Assembly (NCBI GenBank): GCA_002340255.1
Contig: DDLS01000153.1
Coordinates: forward strand, 1 to 52,020
DNA: 52,020 bases
DNA from: Cyanobacteria bacterium UBA2566
Lineage (GTDB): Bacteria; Cyanobacteriota; Cyanobacteriia; Cyanobacteriales; Desertifilaceae
Direction of reading: 5' to 3'
Numbering within the stretch: position 1 is the stretch's first letter; every line of letters starts with the position of its first letter. Both the position numbers and the translations under genes were made by a program. The notes under the pieces are model-generated. The model did no database searches. It saw only the letters and a program-made list of their open reading frames with translations, and was not told where the DNA came from. Shown in pieces: positions 42,496 to 50,500 of this stretch.

Positions 42496-43929
42496 ATGAA
42501 CAATTATCCTATTCATACTGCGTTTAAGATTCTTCCTCTGATTGCCAGTGCTATGTTGTTAGGCTCTTGTGGCAAAGAACAAGTACAGGCAACGCCTCGT
42601 CCTGCGGTTCCAGTAGTCTTTGGAGAGGTGGAATCGGGGCGGGTCAGTGAGGGTACAGAATATAATGTGTCCTTGGTATCAAGAGAAATTGCCAATGTGC
42701 GCCCTAGGGTGAGTGGGAATATTTTAGAGCGATATGTGGATTTAGGAGATCGCGTCACCGCTGGACAACGGATGTTTATCATCGATCCGATTGAACAACA
42801 GGCAGCCGTAAATTCCCAACTGGCCCAAGTAGGATCTGCCACAGCCGCTGTAGAAACCGCCAAAAGTAGCTTACAATCGGCGATCGCCGAACGCGCCCGT
42901 ATTGCCACCGAAAAAGACCTCAACTCCGCCCGTGCCGACTGGGAAAACGCCAAATCCACCCTACTTTCCCAAGAAGCCGAACTAGATCGCCGCCAAGCCC
43001 AACTTGATTACCAAACCTTAGAAAATGAGCGCTATCAATCCCTAGCTGACAATGGAGCGGTTTCCCAAGAAACTGCCGATCAAACCGAACGCTCTTATCT
43101 ACAAGCGCAAGCAGATGTCGAAAACCAAAATAAAGTGATTGAAGCGGCTCAATCAACCGTCGTCAGTACTCGCCGAGCCTACGATCGCCTCATTGCCTCC
43201 GTAGATGCCCAACTCGCTGCCCAAGATCAAGTCATTGCTGGGGCGGAGGCTGAAATTGCTCGTGCCCAACAAGAACTGCAACGCACCAGGCAACAAGCAG
43301 CCGAACAAGAAGCCCGCTTAGGATTTTATGAAATTAACGCCCCATTTTCAGGAACCGTAGGCAATGTTCCAGTCAACGTTGGGGATTTTGTCGATAGCCA
43401 AACCCTTCTTGCTACTGTCAGTCAATCCCAACCTTTAGAAGTCCTGATCCAGATTCCCATTGACCGCTTATCCCAAGTCCGCATTGGTACCCGAATTGAG
43501 TTGCAGACTCAACAAAATGAACCCATTGGAGTTATACCCGTGTCCTTCATTTCACCACAAACCGATGCTCAGACCCAAACCATTACCATTAAAGGTATCT
43601 ATGCCAATGCCGAAAATCAATTGCGTACCGATCAATTAGTGAAGGCAAAAGTAGTTTGGGAAGACAAATCCAGTGTGACCATTCCCACGACAGCAGTTAC
43701 GCGTATTGGTGACCAAGCTTTTGTGTTTGTCGTCAATGAATCGGAAGGCACACAAGTGGCAACCCAAACCCCAGTCACCCTAAGTAGTATTACGGATCAA
43801 AGCTTTGTCGTTCAGGACGGCTTGCAGGGAGGCGAAACCATCGTCACGGAAGGAGTGGTTAAACTCCGTGATGGTGCGCCTGTAGTGGATGCGAGCACCC
43901 TACCGAGTTCTCCAGAGAATGGGGAATAG
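42496..43929 (+). CDS. RND efflux periplasmic adaptor lipoprotein (AcrA/MexA type)
   Basis: 477 residues. Signal peptide with lipobox (LPLIASAMLLGSC, Cys about 24), N-terminal beta-barrel/lipoyl segment (VRPRVSGNILERYVDLGDRV), a long alpha-helical hairpin rich in Gln/Ala (about 95-270), lipoyl second half (FYEINAPFSGTVGNVPVNVG), then barrel and membrane-proximal domains (QTQTITIKGIYANAENQLRT; GLQGGETIVTEGVVKLRDGA). It links an inner-membrane RND pump to a TolC-like outer-membrane channel. The ATG at 42496 gives a proper signal peptide; an upstream TTG does not. Its pump probably is the RND gene at 47524, now 3.6 kb away. Confidence 0.9.
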   Translation: MNNYPIHTAFKILPLIASAMLLGSCGKEQVQATPRPAVPVVFGEVESGRVSEGTEYNVSLVSREIANVRPRVSGNILERYVDLGDRVTAGQRMFIIDPIEQQAAVNSQLAQVGSATAAVETAKSSLQSAIAERARIATEKDLNSARADWENAKSTLLSQEAELDRRQAQLDYQTLENERYQSLADNGAVSQETADQTERSYLQAQADVENQNKVIEAAQSTVVSTRRAYDRLIASVDAQLAAQDQVIAGAEAEIARAQQELQRTRQQAAEQEARLGFYEINAPFSGTVGNVPVNVGDFVDSQTLLATVSQSQPLEVLIQIPIDRLSQVRIGTRIELQTQQNEPIGVIPVSFISPQTDAQTQTITIKGIYANAENQLRTDQLVKAKVVWEDKSSVTIPTTAVTRIGDQAFVFVVNESEGTQVATQTPVTLSSITDQSFVVQDGLQGGETIVTEGVVKLRDGAPVVDASTLPSSPENGE

Positions 43930-44543
43930 GTACAGCGCTTTGCGCTATCGTGGGGGAGCGGGAACGTTAACGCCAGTAGAAGAAAAATTACCGTTCAGTC
44001 AAGCACCAGATGTGATGGTGGTTTTGGGAGTGGAGAAAAAAGATAGAGGTTCTTATAAACAATGGGAAGAAGGAAATATCGTGCCTCAAGTGGCGATAGA
44101 GATTGTCTCACCGAGCAATACCACAGGAGAGATGAACGATAAGTTTGAGTTCTACGACCATTATGGCGTGGAAGAATATTATGTCTACGATCTGGAACTC
44201 AATCAACTGCAAGGATGGTTGAGAAGTGGGGGGGAAATTAACCGAAATTCCTCAAATGGAGGGTTGGAGAAGTCCTTTATTGGGAGTGAGTTTTAGTACC
44301 CGATCGCCAGAGTTGCAGGTGTTTGCGCCGACTGGGAAAGTGTTCGAGACTTATGAGGATGTCGTGCGAGAGCGCGATCGCCAGTGTCAGGAAGCCGATC
44401 GCCTGCGTCAGGAAGCCGATCAACTTCAGGAAGCCAATCGCCAACGTCAGGAGAAGGAGTTGCAGCGCGATCGCGCCAAATCGGAATTACAACAGCTACG
44501 GGAAAAACTGCGACAGTTAAATATCGATCCGGATTCTTTGTAG
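43930..44543 (+). pseudogene. Uma2 family (DUF820) gene, 5'-truncated and frameshifted
   Basis: From about 43970 the frame encodes the middle of a Uma2 protein (QAPDVMVVLGVEKKDRGSYK; QVAIEIVSPSNTTGEMNDKF; YGVEEYYVYDLELNQLQGWL). It then shifts at a run of seven Gs (44228-44234) to the frame carrying GGKLTEIPQMEGWRSPLLGV and a charged coiled-coil tail (VVRERDRQCQEADRLRQEAD) ending LRQLNIDPDSL. The first ~65 residues are missing: the gene starts at the adaptor stop, across a small palindrome. Dead unless the G run is read differently. Confidence 0.8.
43934..43948. repeat. Palindrome at the broken 5' edge of the Uma2 relic
   Basis: AGCGCTTTGCGCT forms a 5-bp stem with a 3-base loop and is preceded by GGGGAATAGG. 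The near-identical AGCGCTTCGCGCT followed by GGGAATAG units marks the insertion inside the PIN gene at 45141. The shared palindrome plus G-rich unit marks one small repeat family at two disruption points. Confidence 0.6.
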
Positions 44544-44603
44544 GCTTTTATCTTAAAAATGCTAGATTACAATAGTCCCCAATTAATAATCCCATAGCCG
44601 ATA

Positions 44604-44825
44604 ATGGAAACTATTACTATTCCAGTAGATGCTGAACTGGCCAAACATTACCGAGAATCGGAACCGGAACAACAACAGAAAATTGTCATGTTTATTAATC
44701 TAATGCTCAAAAAAGCGATAAATCAAAAGCCCCTTCTAGAAATCATGGAAGAAGCAAGTAAGCAAGCGATTGCCAATGGCATGACTCCAGAAATTCTCGA
44801 CTCAATTCTTAACGATGACAACTAA
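44604..44825 (+). CDS. Antitoxin-like small protein
   Basis: 73 residues: METITIPVDAELAKHYRESE, then IVMFINLMLKKAINQKPLLE. The short N-terminal beta strand followed by helices resembles ribbon-helix-helix type antitoxins found in cyanobacteria before PIN toxins. The stop codon region overlaps the PIN gene start by 11 bases. With the toxin disrupted, this antitoxin may be a leftover. Family identity is a guess from context. Confidence 0.65.
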   Translation: METITIPVDAELAKHYRESEPEQQQKIVMFINLMLKKAINQKPLLEIMEEASKQAIANGMTPEILDSILNDDN

Positions 44826-45334
44826 CAGAATTGTGATTGACACTAATGTAGTCGTCAGTGCTTTAATCTTGACTGAATCTACGGCAATGAAAGCTTTTCA
44901 AGCCAGTAAATTCCAAGGAATTATCCTAATTTCTAGCGATATTATATTGGAGATAAGTGAAGTTTTAAGTCGTCCCAAATTTGATCGATACATCTCGACA
45001 AAAATTCGTGAAGACTTTTTAGCCAGCTTGTATAGAGAAGCAGAAGTTATTGAAATTACTGAAACTATTGATAGTTGTCGAGATCCCAAGGATAACAAAT
45101 TCCTGGAAGTAGCGATATCGGGCAATGCGAGTTATATTACAGCGCTTCGCGCTAGGGAATAGGGAATAGGGAATAGGGAATAGGTTGTGGTACTTGCGTT
45201 TTGAGAATTAGACTGTACTCCATAACAGGAGAAACTGCTGTATCACTGGAGATAAGGATTTGTTAGAACTTCATCCCTTTAGAGGTATTCCTATTTTAAC
45301 TCCTCAAGATTTTTTGCAAGTGGTCTCAATATAA
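44815..45334 (+). pseudogene. PIN-domain toxin interrupted by a small repeat insertion
   Basis: Codons from 44815 encode a COG1569-type PIN protein (RIVIDTNVVVSALILTESTA with the first Asp; SSDIILEISEVLSRPKF; CRDPKDNKFLEVAISGNASY). It runs into an insertion at about 45140 and stops 20 bases later. The lost end resumes at 45242 as ITGDKDLLELHPFRGIPIL, then TPQDFLQVVSI and a TAA at 45332-45334. That end carries the GDKD acidic site, so the shortened product lacks one active-site residue. Precise excision would restore the gene. Confidence 0.85.
45140..45241. mobile_element. ~100-bp repeat insertion inside the PIN toxin gene
   Basis: The insert opens with the palindrome AGCGCTTCGCGCT, then four tandem AGGGAAT units (45154-45181), then about 55 bases of unique sequence ending just before TATCAC. 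An Ile-Thr codon pair is found on both sides (ATTACA left, ATCACT right), which may be an imperfect target duplication. It encodes nothing. It behaves like a small non-autonomous mobile repeat. Confidence 0.6.
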
Positions 45335-45425
45335 CTACTCCTTGAAACTCTTTGACTTTCTGCACTGCTGGCGCTGTTTACATTGATTGTAGAGGATGGA
45401 GGAGCAACCTACACTAAAGAACTAA

Positions 45426-45453
45426 CAGATTCTCGTACAAACCCGGTTTCTAG
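45426..45453. repeat. 28-bp dispersed repeat, copy 1
   Basis: Starts CAGATTCTCGTACAAACCCG and ends GGTTTCTAG. A copy with one mismatch lies at 46443-46470. The core AAACCCGGTTT is a perfect 11-bp near-palindrome. The two copies bracket the PIN/antitoxin pair at 45472-46166 together with the Uma2 3' fragment. Confidence 0.7.
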
Positions 45454-45471
45454 ACTCCGTTCTTTGTCGTT

Positions 45472-45894
45472 TCACGAGCGGCGATCGCTAATTTGTTCTA
45501 TCAGGCGATCGCTCGTCAGAATTTGGATATCAGTAACGGGGAAATCTTGAATATTTCGAGTGATAATCGTATCCAATTGATTGACAATAGCAGCACCATA
45601 TTGAATCCCATCTTCAAAATCATTAAAATTTGCTTTTAGAGCGATGTCAATGGTTTGGCGATCGCATCTGGCTACTTCACACAAATGAACCAAACGAGTC
45701 ACGAAAGCGATCGCCCATTCTTTTCCCTTCTTTTTACGGATGATGTAGTATAAATCGCTAAGAGTAGAGGCAGAAACATACCCAGTCACTTGCTGATTTT
45801 GAATGGCTGTAAAAATCTCTTCACTATCATAGAAAAAGGGTTGTCGTTCAAGAGCATAATCTAAAATAATATTAGTATCGAGTAATACTTTCAT
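45472..45894 (-). CDS. PIN-domain toxin (VapC-like)
   Basis: 140 residues: MKVLLDTNIILDYALERQPF (first Asp), a central helical region with YVSASTLSDLYYIIRKKKG, NDFEDGIQYGAAIVNQLDTI (acidic pair DFED) and IITRNIQDFP (final position). All PIN active-site acids are present, so it is probably an active RNase. The upstream antitoxin gene ends in an ATGA overlap with this start, so the two are co-translated. It is the only intact PIN/antitoxin pair of this patch. Confidence 0.85.
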   Translation of the reverse strand: MKVLLDTNIILDYALERQPFFYDSEEIFTAIQNQQVTGYVSASTLSDLYYIIRKKKGKEWAIAFVTRLVHLCEVARCDRQTIDIALKANFNDFEDGIQYGAAIVNQLDTIITRNIQDFPVTDIQILTSDRLIEQISDRRS

Positions 45895-46166
45895 AAATCA
45901 TATTTTTCCTGTAGATATTCCCATTTCGCCCGATCGCTATCTAAATCTAAGTTGATGGGTACAGAGGTCTCGTCATCAAACAAATCCTTAAAAATTTGAA
46001 CCTTGGTTCTAGAGGACTTTTCTTGCACTGGAGAGCTTTGCTCTTCTCCAGCTAAAACATGAGCTAATAACTCAGATGCCACTGTGTTAATATCTTCACC
46101 TCGCTGAGTGGCTTTAGCACGAAGTAATGTTTCCAATTCTGAATTCAGAGTAATCACAATATCCAT
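45891..46166 (-). CDS. Antitoxin of the PIN pair
   Basis: 91 residues. Residues 1-45 (MDIVITLNSELETLLRAKAT, then INTVASELLAHVL) look like a ribbon-helix-helix DNA-binding domain; the rest is a charged tail (LDLDSDRAKWEYLQEKYDL) of the kind that wraps the toxin. It overlaps the toxin start by 4 bases. It probably represses its own promoter, which would lie around 46170-46210. Confidence 0.78.
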   Translation of the reverse strand: MDIVITLNSELETLLRAKATQRGEDINTVASELLAHVLAGEEQSSPVQEKSSRTKVQIFKDLFDDETSVPINLDLDSDRAKWEYLQEKYDL

Positions 46167-46210
46167 GACTCATAGCTGGAGCGATCGATTGTATAACTTC
46201 ACGATTATAG

Positions 46211-46393
46211 CGCGATCGCCAGTGTCAGGAAAAAGAACTAGAGCGAGACAGAGCTAACAGTGCTGAGTTGGAGCGCGATCGCCAACAGCAAAGAGCCGAC
46301 GGTGCTGATTTAGAGCGCGATCGCGCCGAATCCGATTTACAACAGCTACGGGAGAAACTGCGACAGTTAAATATCGATCCGGATTCTTTGTAG
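46211..46393 (+). pseudogene. Duplicated 3' end of the Uma2 gene
   Basis: 61 codons with no start, directly after an in-frame TAG: RDRQCQEKELERDRANSAEL, then ERDRQQQRADGADLERDRAE and LREKLRQLNIDPDSL. It matches the coiled-coil tail of the Uma2 relic that ends at 44543, including the same last 11 residues and the following TAGGCT. The repeats of the internal RDRxxx unit differ in number. The fragment is the right-hand half of a direct repeat that encloses the toxin-antitoxin genes. Confidence 0.85.
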
Positions 46394-46403
46394 GCTCCGT
46401 AGG

Positions 46404-46470
46404 AAGAAACCGGGTTTGTGCCCAATTTTCTGGCTCTTCTCCCAGATTCTCGTAGAAACCCGGTTTCTAG
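46404..46470. repeat. Palindromic repeat with AGAAACCCGG arms (copy 2 of the 28-bp repeat)
   Basis: AGAAACCGGGTTTG near 46405 is answered by GAAACCCGGTTTCT at 46455-46468, giving a 13-bp stem around about 36 bases. The right arm is part of the 28-bp repeat also found at 45426. Such GAAACCCGGTTTC hairpins are dispersed in filamentous cyanobacteria. Confidence 0.65.
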
Positions 46471-46483
46471 CGCCCTAGTTAGC

Positions 46484-46596
46484 CGTAGTGCCGTGACACG
46501 ACTAAAATGAGGCAATAGGATTTTGCTTAAATTCACAAATTTCAAGAACCCTAGCGATTTTCTAATGCACTATTTTAGCTGTATCACGGCACTACG
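46484..46596. mobile_element. 113-bp MITE-like element
   Basis: Imperfect 25-bp terminal inverted repeats (CGTAGTGCCGTGACACGACT at the left; the complement of CTGTATCACGGCACTACG at the right) enclose about 63 bases with no coding capacity. TA occurs at the second position of each end, suggesting a TA-target element of the IS630/Tc1-mariner kind that is moved by a transposase elsewhere. It lies between the Uma2 fragment and the minus-strand gene at 46624. Confidence 0.7.
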
Positions 46597-46623
46597 ACTG
46601 ACCTGTAGAGTTGGCTGCATCTA

Positions 46624-47133
46624 TTATCTAAACAACCACTCCTCCATACACTTATCTTCTCCCACGTCCCATCCACGAAAATCTGCGAGTTTTACGACTT
46701 CTGGATAAGGTATTCCAGCATGAACTAACATACTGGTTGTAAAAGTAGCACAGTTTTGTTTATAGAAAACGTAACTCACTTTATGAGCTGCTGAATTCTT
46801 CACATAACACTCTGCCTGGTCAACAAGTCTTTTTATAAACCCCTTATAATCACATCCGTCTGGACATCTAACTGGTTTGCATTGAAAATCACGTTCGCCT
46901 TTAGTACAAGCATCAGTGTCCAAGCCATAGTTGTAAACGAGCTTTAAGCGTCCATCACTCTCTATACCAGAGATGGTAAGATAGTTAGCCTTGGTGTCAC
47001 AACCCAGTGATTTCAGGTAATCATTACTACTTACAATCAGCAAAAAGTGATGATTAAAGACTCTATTCCCTGTTACGTCTAAATCTCGTGAACACAAAAA
47101 AACCCCTTCTCTAGTAGGCATTGCATCAGCCAT
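46624..47133 (-). CDS. Hypothetical papain-like-fold protein
   Basis: 169 residues with an AGGAG ribosome site 8 bases before the ATG at 47133, so expression is likely. The family is not recognised. A His-rich strand near the N-terminus (NRVFNHHFLLIV) and a late Asn-Cys (YKQNCATFTTSMLVHAGIPY) have the order and context of permuted papain-like folds such as LRAT/NlpC-type proteins. Four further Cys (CTKGERDFQC, RCPDGC) could bind a metal. No signal peptide is visible. It could be a hydrolase or effector toxin; evidence is limited to these motifs. Confidence 0.5.
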   Translation of the reverse strand: MADAMPTREGVFLCSRDLDVTGNRVFNHHFLLIVSSNDYLKSLGCDTKANYLTISGIESDGRLKLVYNYGLDTDACTKGERDFQCKPVRCPDGCDYKGFIKRLVDQAECYVKNSAAHKVSYVFYKQNCATFTTSMLVHAGIPYPEVVKLADFRGWDVGEDKCMEEWLFR

Positions 47134-47523
47134 TTTCGTACTCCTCACTTAAATGGTATGTAGTGTTGTAGTATTTGTTTGTAGATATTTGTATTATAGC
47201 TGGTTAAATCAAAGTCCGCAATCTGTTGGCAAAATGCGGACACCACCACAGGAGTAGCAACGATTTCAGGTGATTCTAGGGCTGTGGAAAATAGTAAGCC
47301 AAAGGAGGTTTTGCGGACAATCAGAAGTCCTGCCCATGACGATCGCCCCCAATCCCATCAGCGTTTCAGTAGACGACAGAGGGGGAGTGGGGGAATGGGG
47401 GAATAGGGGAATGTAACGTGCCGATCTTGTGAAAATCCAACCTTAAGATAAACTGGAGAAACTTCAATGCCAGTTGAAGGTTGAGCTTCCTTCATGCCCC
47501 TTGATTGTCTTGACCGATGACCT
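47134..47523. other. Intergenic stretch upstream of the RND pump
   Basis: 390 bases with no convincing gene. It contains the G-rich microrepeat at 47381-47413. On the left an AT-rich part should hold the promoter of the minus-strand gene. The pump start lies at 47524. No recognisable tail of the adaptor gene is present, so the original adaptor-pump junction has been lost. Confidence 0.5.
47381..47413. repeat. G-rich 8-bp microrepeat
   Basis: Four tandem units of GGGGGAAT type (GGGGGAGT, GGGGGAAT, GGGGGAAT, AGGGGAAT) between the 46624 gene and the RND pump. Same style as the units at 13749-13774 and 45154-45184. Confidence 0.75.
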
Positions 47524-50500
47524 ATGCTCCTAAGTATTGCTGACAATTTCATCAAGCGACCGGTCTTAACCACGGTTTGCTCCATCCTGATTGTATTGGT
47601 TGGGGCCATCTGTCTCCCTCTGCTTCCTATTTCCCAACTGCCTCAGTTAGCCAACACTGAAGTAGAAGTGACCTCAGCCTATATTGGGGCAGACGTACAA
47701 ACGGCAGAAACGACAACCACGACCATTATTGAGCGGGAAATTAATGGCGTGGAGAACATGAAATATATGTACTCCAACACCAATAACTCCGGTTTGACCT
47801 CCATTCGGGTAGCGTTTCCCCAAGATGTAGACCGGGATATTGCCCAAGTCAATGTGCAAAACCGCGTTTCTGCTGCCGAAGCCCAACTTCCGGCAGAGGT
47901 GAGGCAAACGGGGGTGAACACGGAGAAAGCATCGCCAAGTATTCTGTTGGTACTCGGTTTTTCCTCGGATAAAGATGAGAGCGGGAAGTATCTCTATGAT
48001 GAGATATTCATGAGTAACTATCTCGATTTGTCGGTGCTTGACCAACTCAAACGGCTTCCAGGAGTGGGGCAAGCGACTATACTCGGCGATCGCAAATATG
48101 CCATGCGAATTTGGCTAGACCCAAATAAAATGGCAGCACGGGGATTGACGGCTTCTGATGTAGCGAACGCTCTGCAACAGCAAAATATTCAAGTGGGTGC
48201 GGGGAAAATCGGACAAGCTCCAGCTCCAGAAGATCAACAGTTTGAGATTCCCCTGCGAGCAGTGGGGCGATTTGTCGATGTCAGTGATTTTGAAGAATTG
48301 GTACTCAGTGTTGGGCCAGGAGGAAGCCTGGTTAAGCTCAAAGATGTTGGTCGAGTGGAACTGGGAGCGCAAGACTACACGGTAGATGTCCTTTTAAATA
48401 CTAATCCAGGGGTGGGAATTGCCATCTATCAGTTACCTGGGTCGAATGCTCTGGAAACCGGGAATGCAGTGAAAGCAGAAATGGCTCAGTTGGCGGAAAA
48501 TTTTCCTCCCGGTCTAAATATGATAGTTGCCTATGATACGACGACCTTTATTAATCAATCTCTGCGAGAAGTCGTTACCACCCTCTTCCAAGCCATTGGG
48601 TTAGTGATTCTGATTCTGTTTGTCTTTCTCCAGGACTGGCGCTCGACTCTGGTTCCGGCGATCGCCATTCCAGTGGCTCTGATTGGAGCATCTGCGGGGT
48701 TGATGGTGGCAGGTTTTGAAATTAATACCATGACCTTGTTTGCCTTTACCCTGGCTTCCGGTCTGGTGGTCGATGATGCGATCGTGATTGTGGAGGCAGT
48801 TTCCACCAAAATTGAGGAAGGAATGCGCCCTCGGCAAGCGGCATTGGATGCCATGGAAGAGCTAACGAGTGCAACGATTGCTACTTCTGCGGTGTTGATG
48901 GCGGTGTTTATTCCCGTCTCCTTCTTCCCTGGAACCACCGGGATTATCTTTAAGCAATTTGCCTTAACCATTGCCTTTGCGATCGCCTGTTCAACCTTTA
49001 ACGCTCTTACGTTCTCTCCTACCATGTCGGCGTTGCTCTTGCGTCCCCGACAAGACAATCACGGCCCCTTAGCATGGCTATTTGAGAAATTTAACCAAGG
49101 GTTTGGCTGGGTAGAGCGTCGATATGGGGGATTGATTCAATTTCTGACCCGGATTAACCTCTTAGTGATGGCGGTGTTTATCGCGGGTTTGGTCGCCACA
49201 GTATTCATGTACAATTCAGTGCCCAGTGGATTTGTACCCCAAGAAGACCAAGGCTATTTTATCGTGATTTATCAAGCACCTGATGGGGTATCGCTGAACT
49301 ACACCGCAGAAGTTAGCCGAAAAGTAGAAGAAAAAATTCGTACCCTGCCAGAAGTGGAATATACCTTTGGGGCCGCCGGGTTTAGTTTCGACGGACAAAA
49401 CCCCAGTCAAGGAGTCTTTTTTGTCATGATGAAACCCTGGGATGAGCGTCCTAGTCCAGAACAGTCTGTGTATGGGGTACTCGGCCGTGTTAATCAATCT
49501 CTAGCAACGATTCCGGAGGTCTTTGCCATTGCCGTGAATGCCCCCCCTGTCCAAGGGATGGGGAGTACTGGAGGGTTTGAGTTCCAATTGCAAGACCGAA
49601 CTGGAAATGCTTCCATTCAAGATTTACTCGATAATGCCTATCGTCTGATTGGGGCAGTAAACTCTGAGCAATATCCAGCAGTGGCCGGAGCATATACCCT
49701 GTTTACCGCCAATAAAGCCCAGAAACAAATCGAAGTATTGCGCGATCGCGCCAATGCCTTGAATGTAGATGTCACTGAAATCTTCCGTACCCTGCAAATT
49801 TATCTGGGATCGAGCTATGTGAATGACTTTGTCCTCGGTCAACGGCAATATCGCGTTTATGCCCAAGCGGATGCCCCCTATCGCTCCGATCCAGAAGATA
49901 TCAATCAGTTTTATGTACGCTCTAGGGACGGTCAAATGGTGCCCTTGGGCAGTTTGATTAAGCTGACAGAGTTTACCGGGCCGGAGATTATCCAACATTT
50001 TAATATCTTCCGCTCGATTAAAATTCAAGGGGGGCCAGCTCCAGGCTACAGTTCCGGACAGGCGATCGCCGCCATGGAAAAAGCAGCAGCAGAAGTCCTA
50101 GACCCTGGTTTTGGCTACTCCTGGCAAGGAACTGCCCTAGAAGAAAAAGCCTCTGGAGGCAGCGCACCAATTATCTTTGGTCTCGGCTTTATGATGGTAT
50201 TCCTGGTCTTAGCAGCTCAGTATGAGAGCTACATTGACCCCACCATTATCATGTTGTCCGTACCTCTGTCTGTCCTCGGTGCGCTCTCTGCTGTCTGGTT
50301 CCGCGCCAATATCGTTCAAGCGGGGGGAATTTGGCCGGTGGTCACCAATGATGTGTACTGCCAAGTTGCCCTCGTGATGCTCATCGGGTTAGCTTCCAAA
50401 AACTCAATTCTGATTGTTGAGTTTGCCAACCAACTCCATGAAAAGGGTCTAGATTTTACCAGAGCAGCCACGCAAGCAGCCGAACAGCGATTCCGACCCA

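Noticed and set aside
48555..49058. Long minus-strand frames inside the RND pump gene
   Set aside because: Antisense shadows of a strongly conserved coding sequence.
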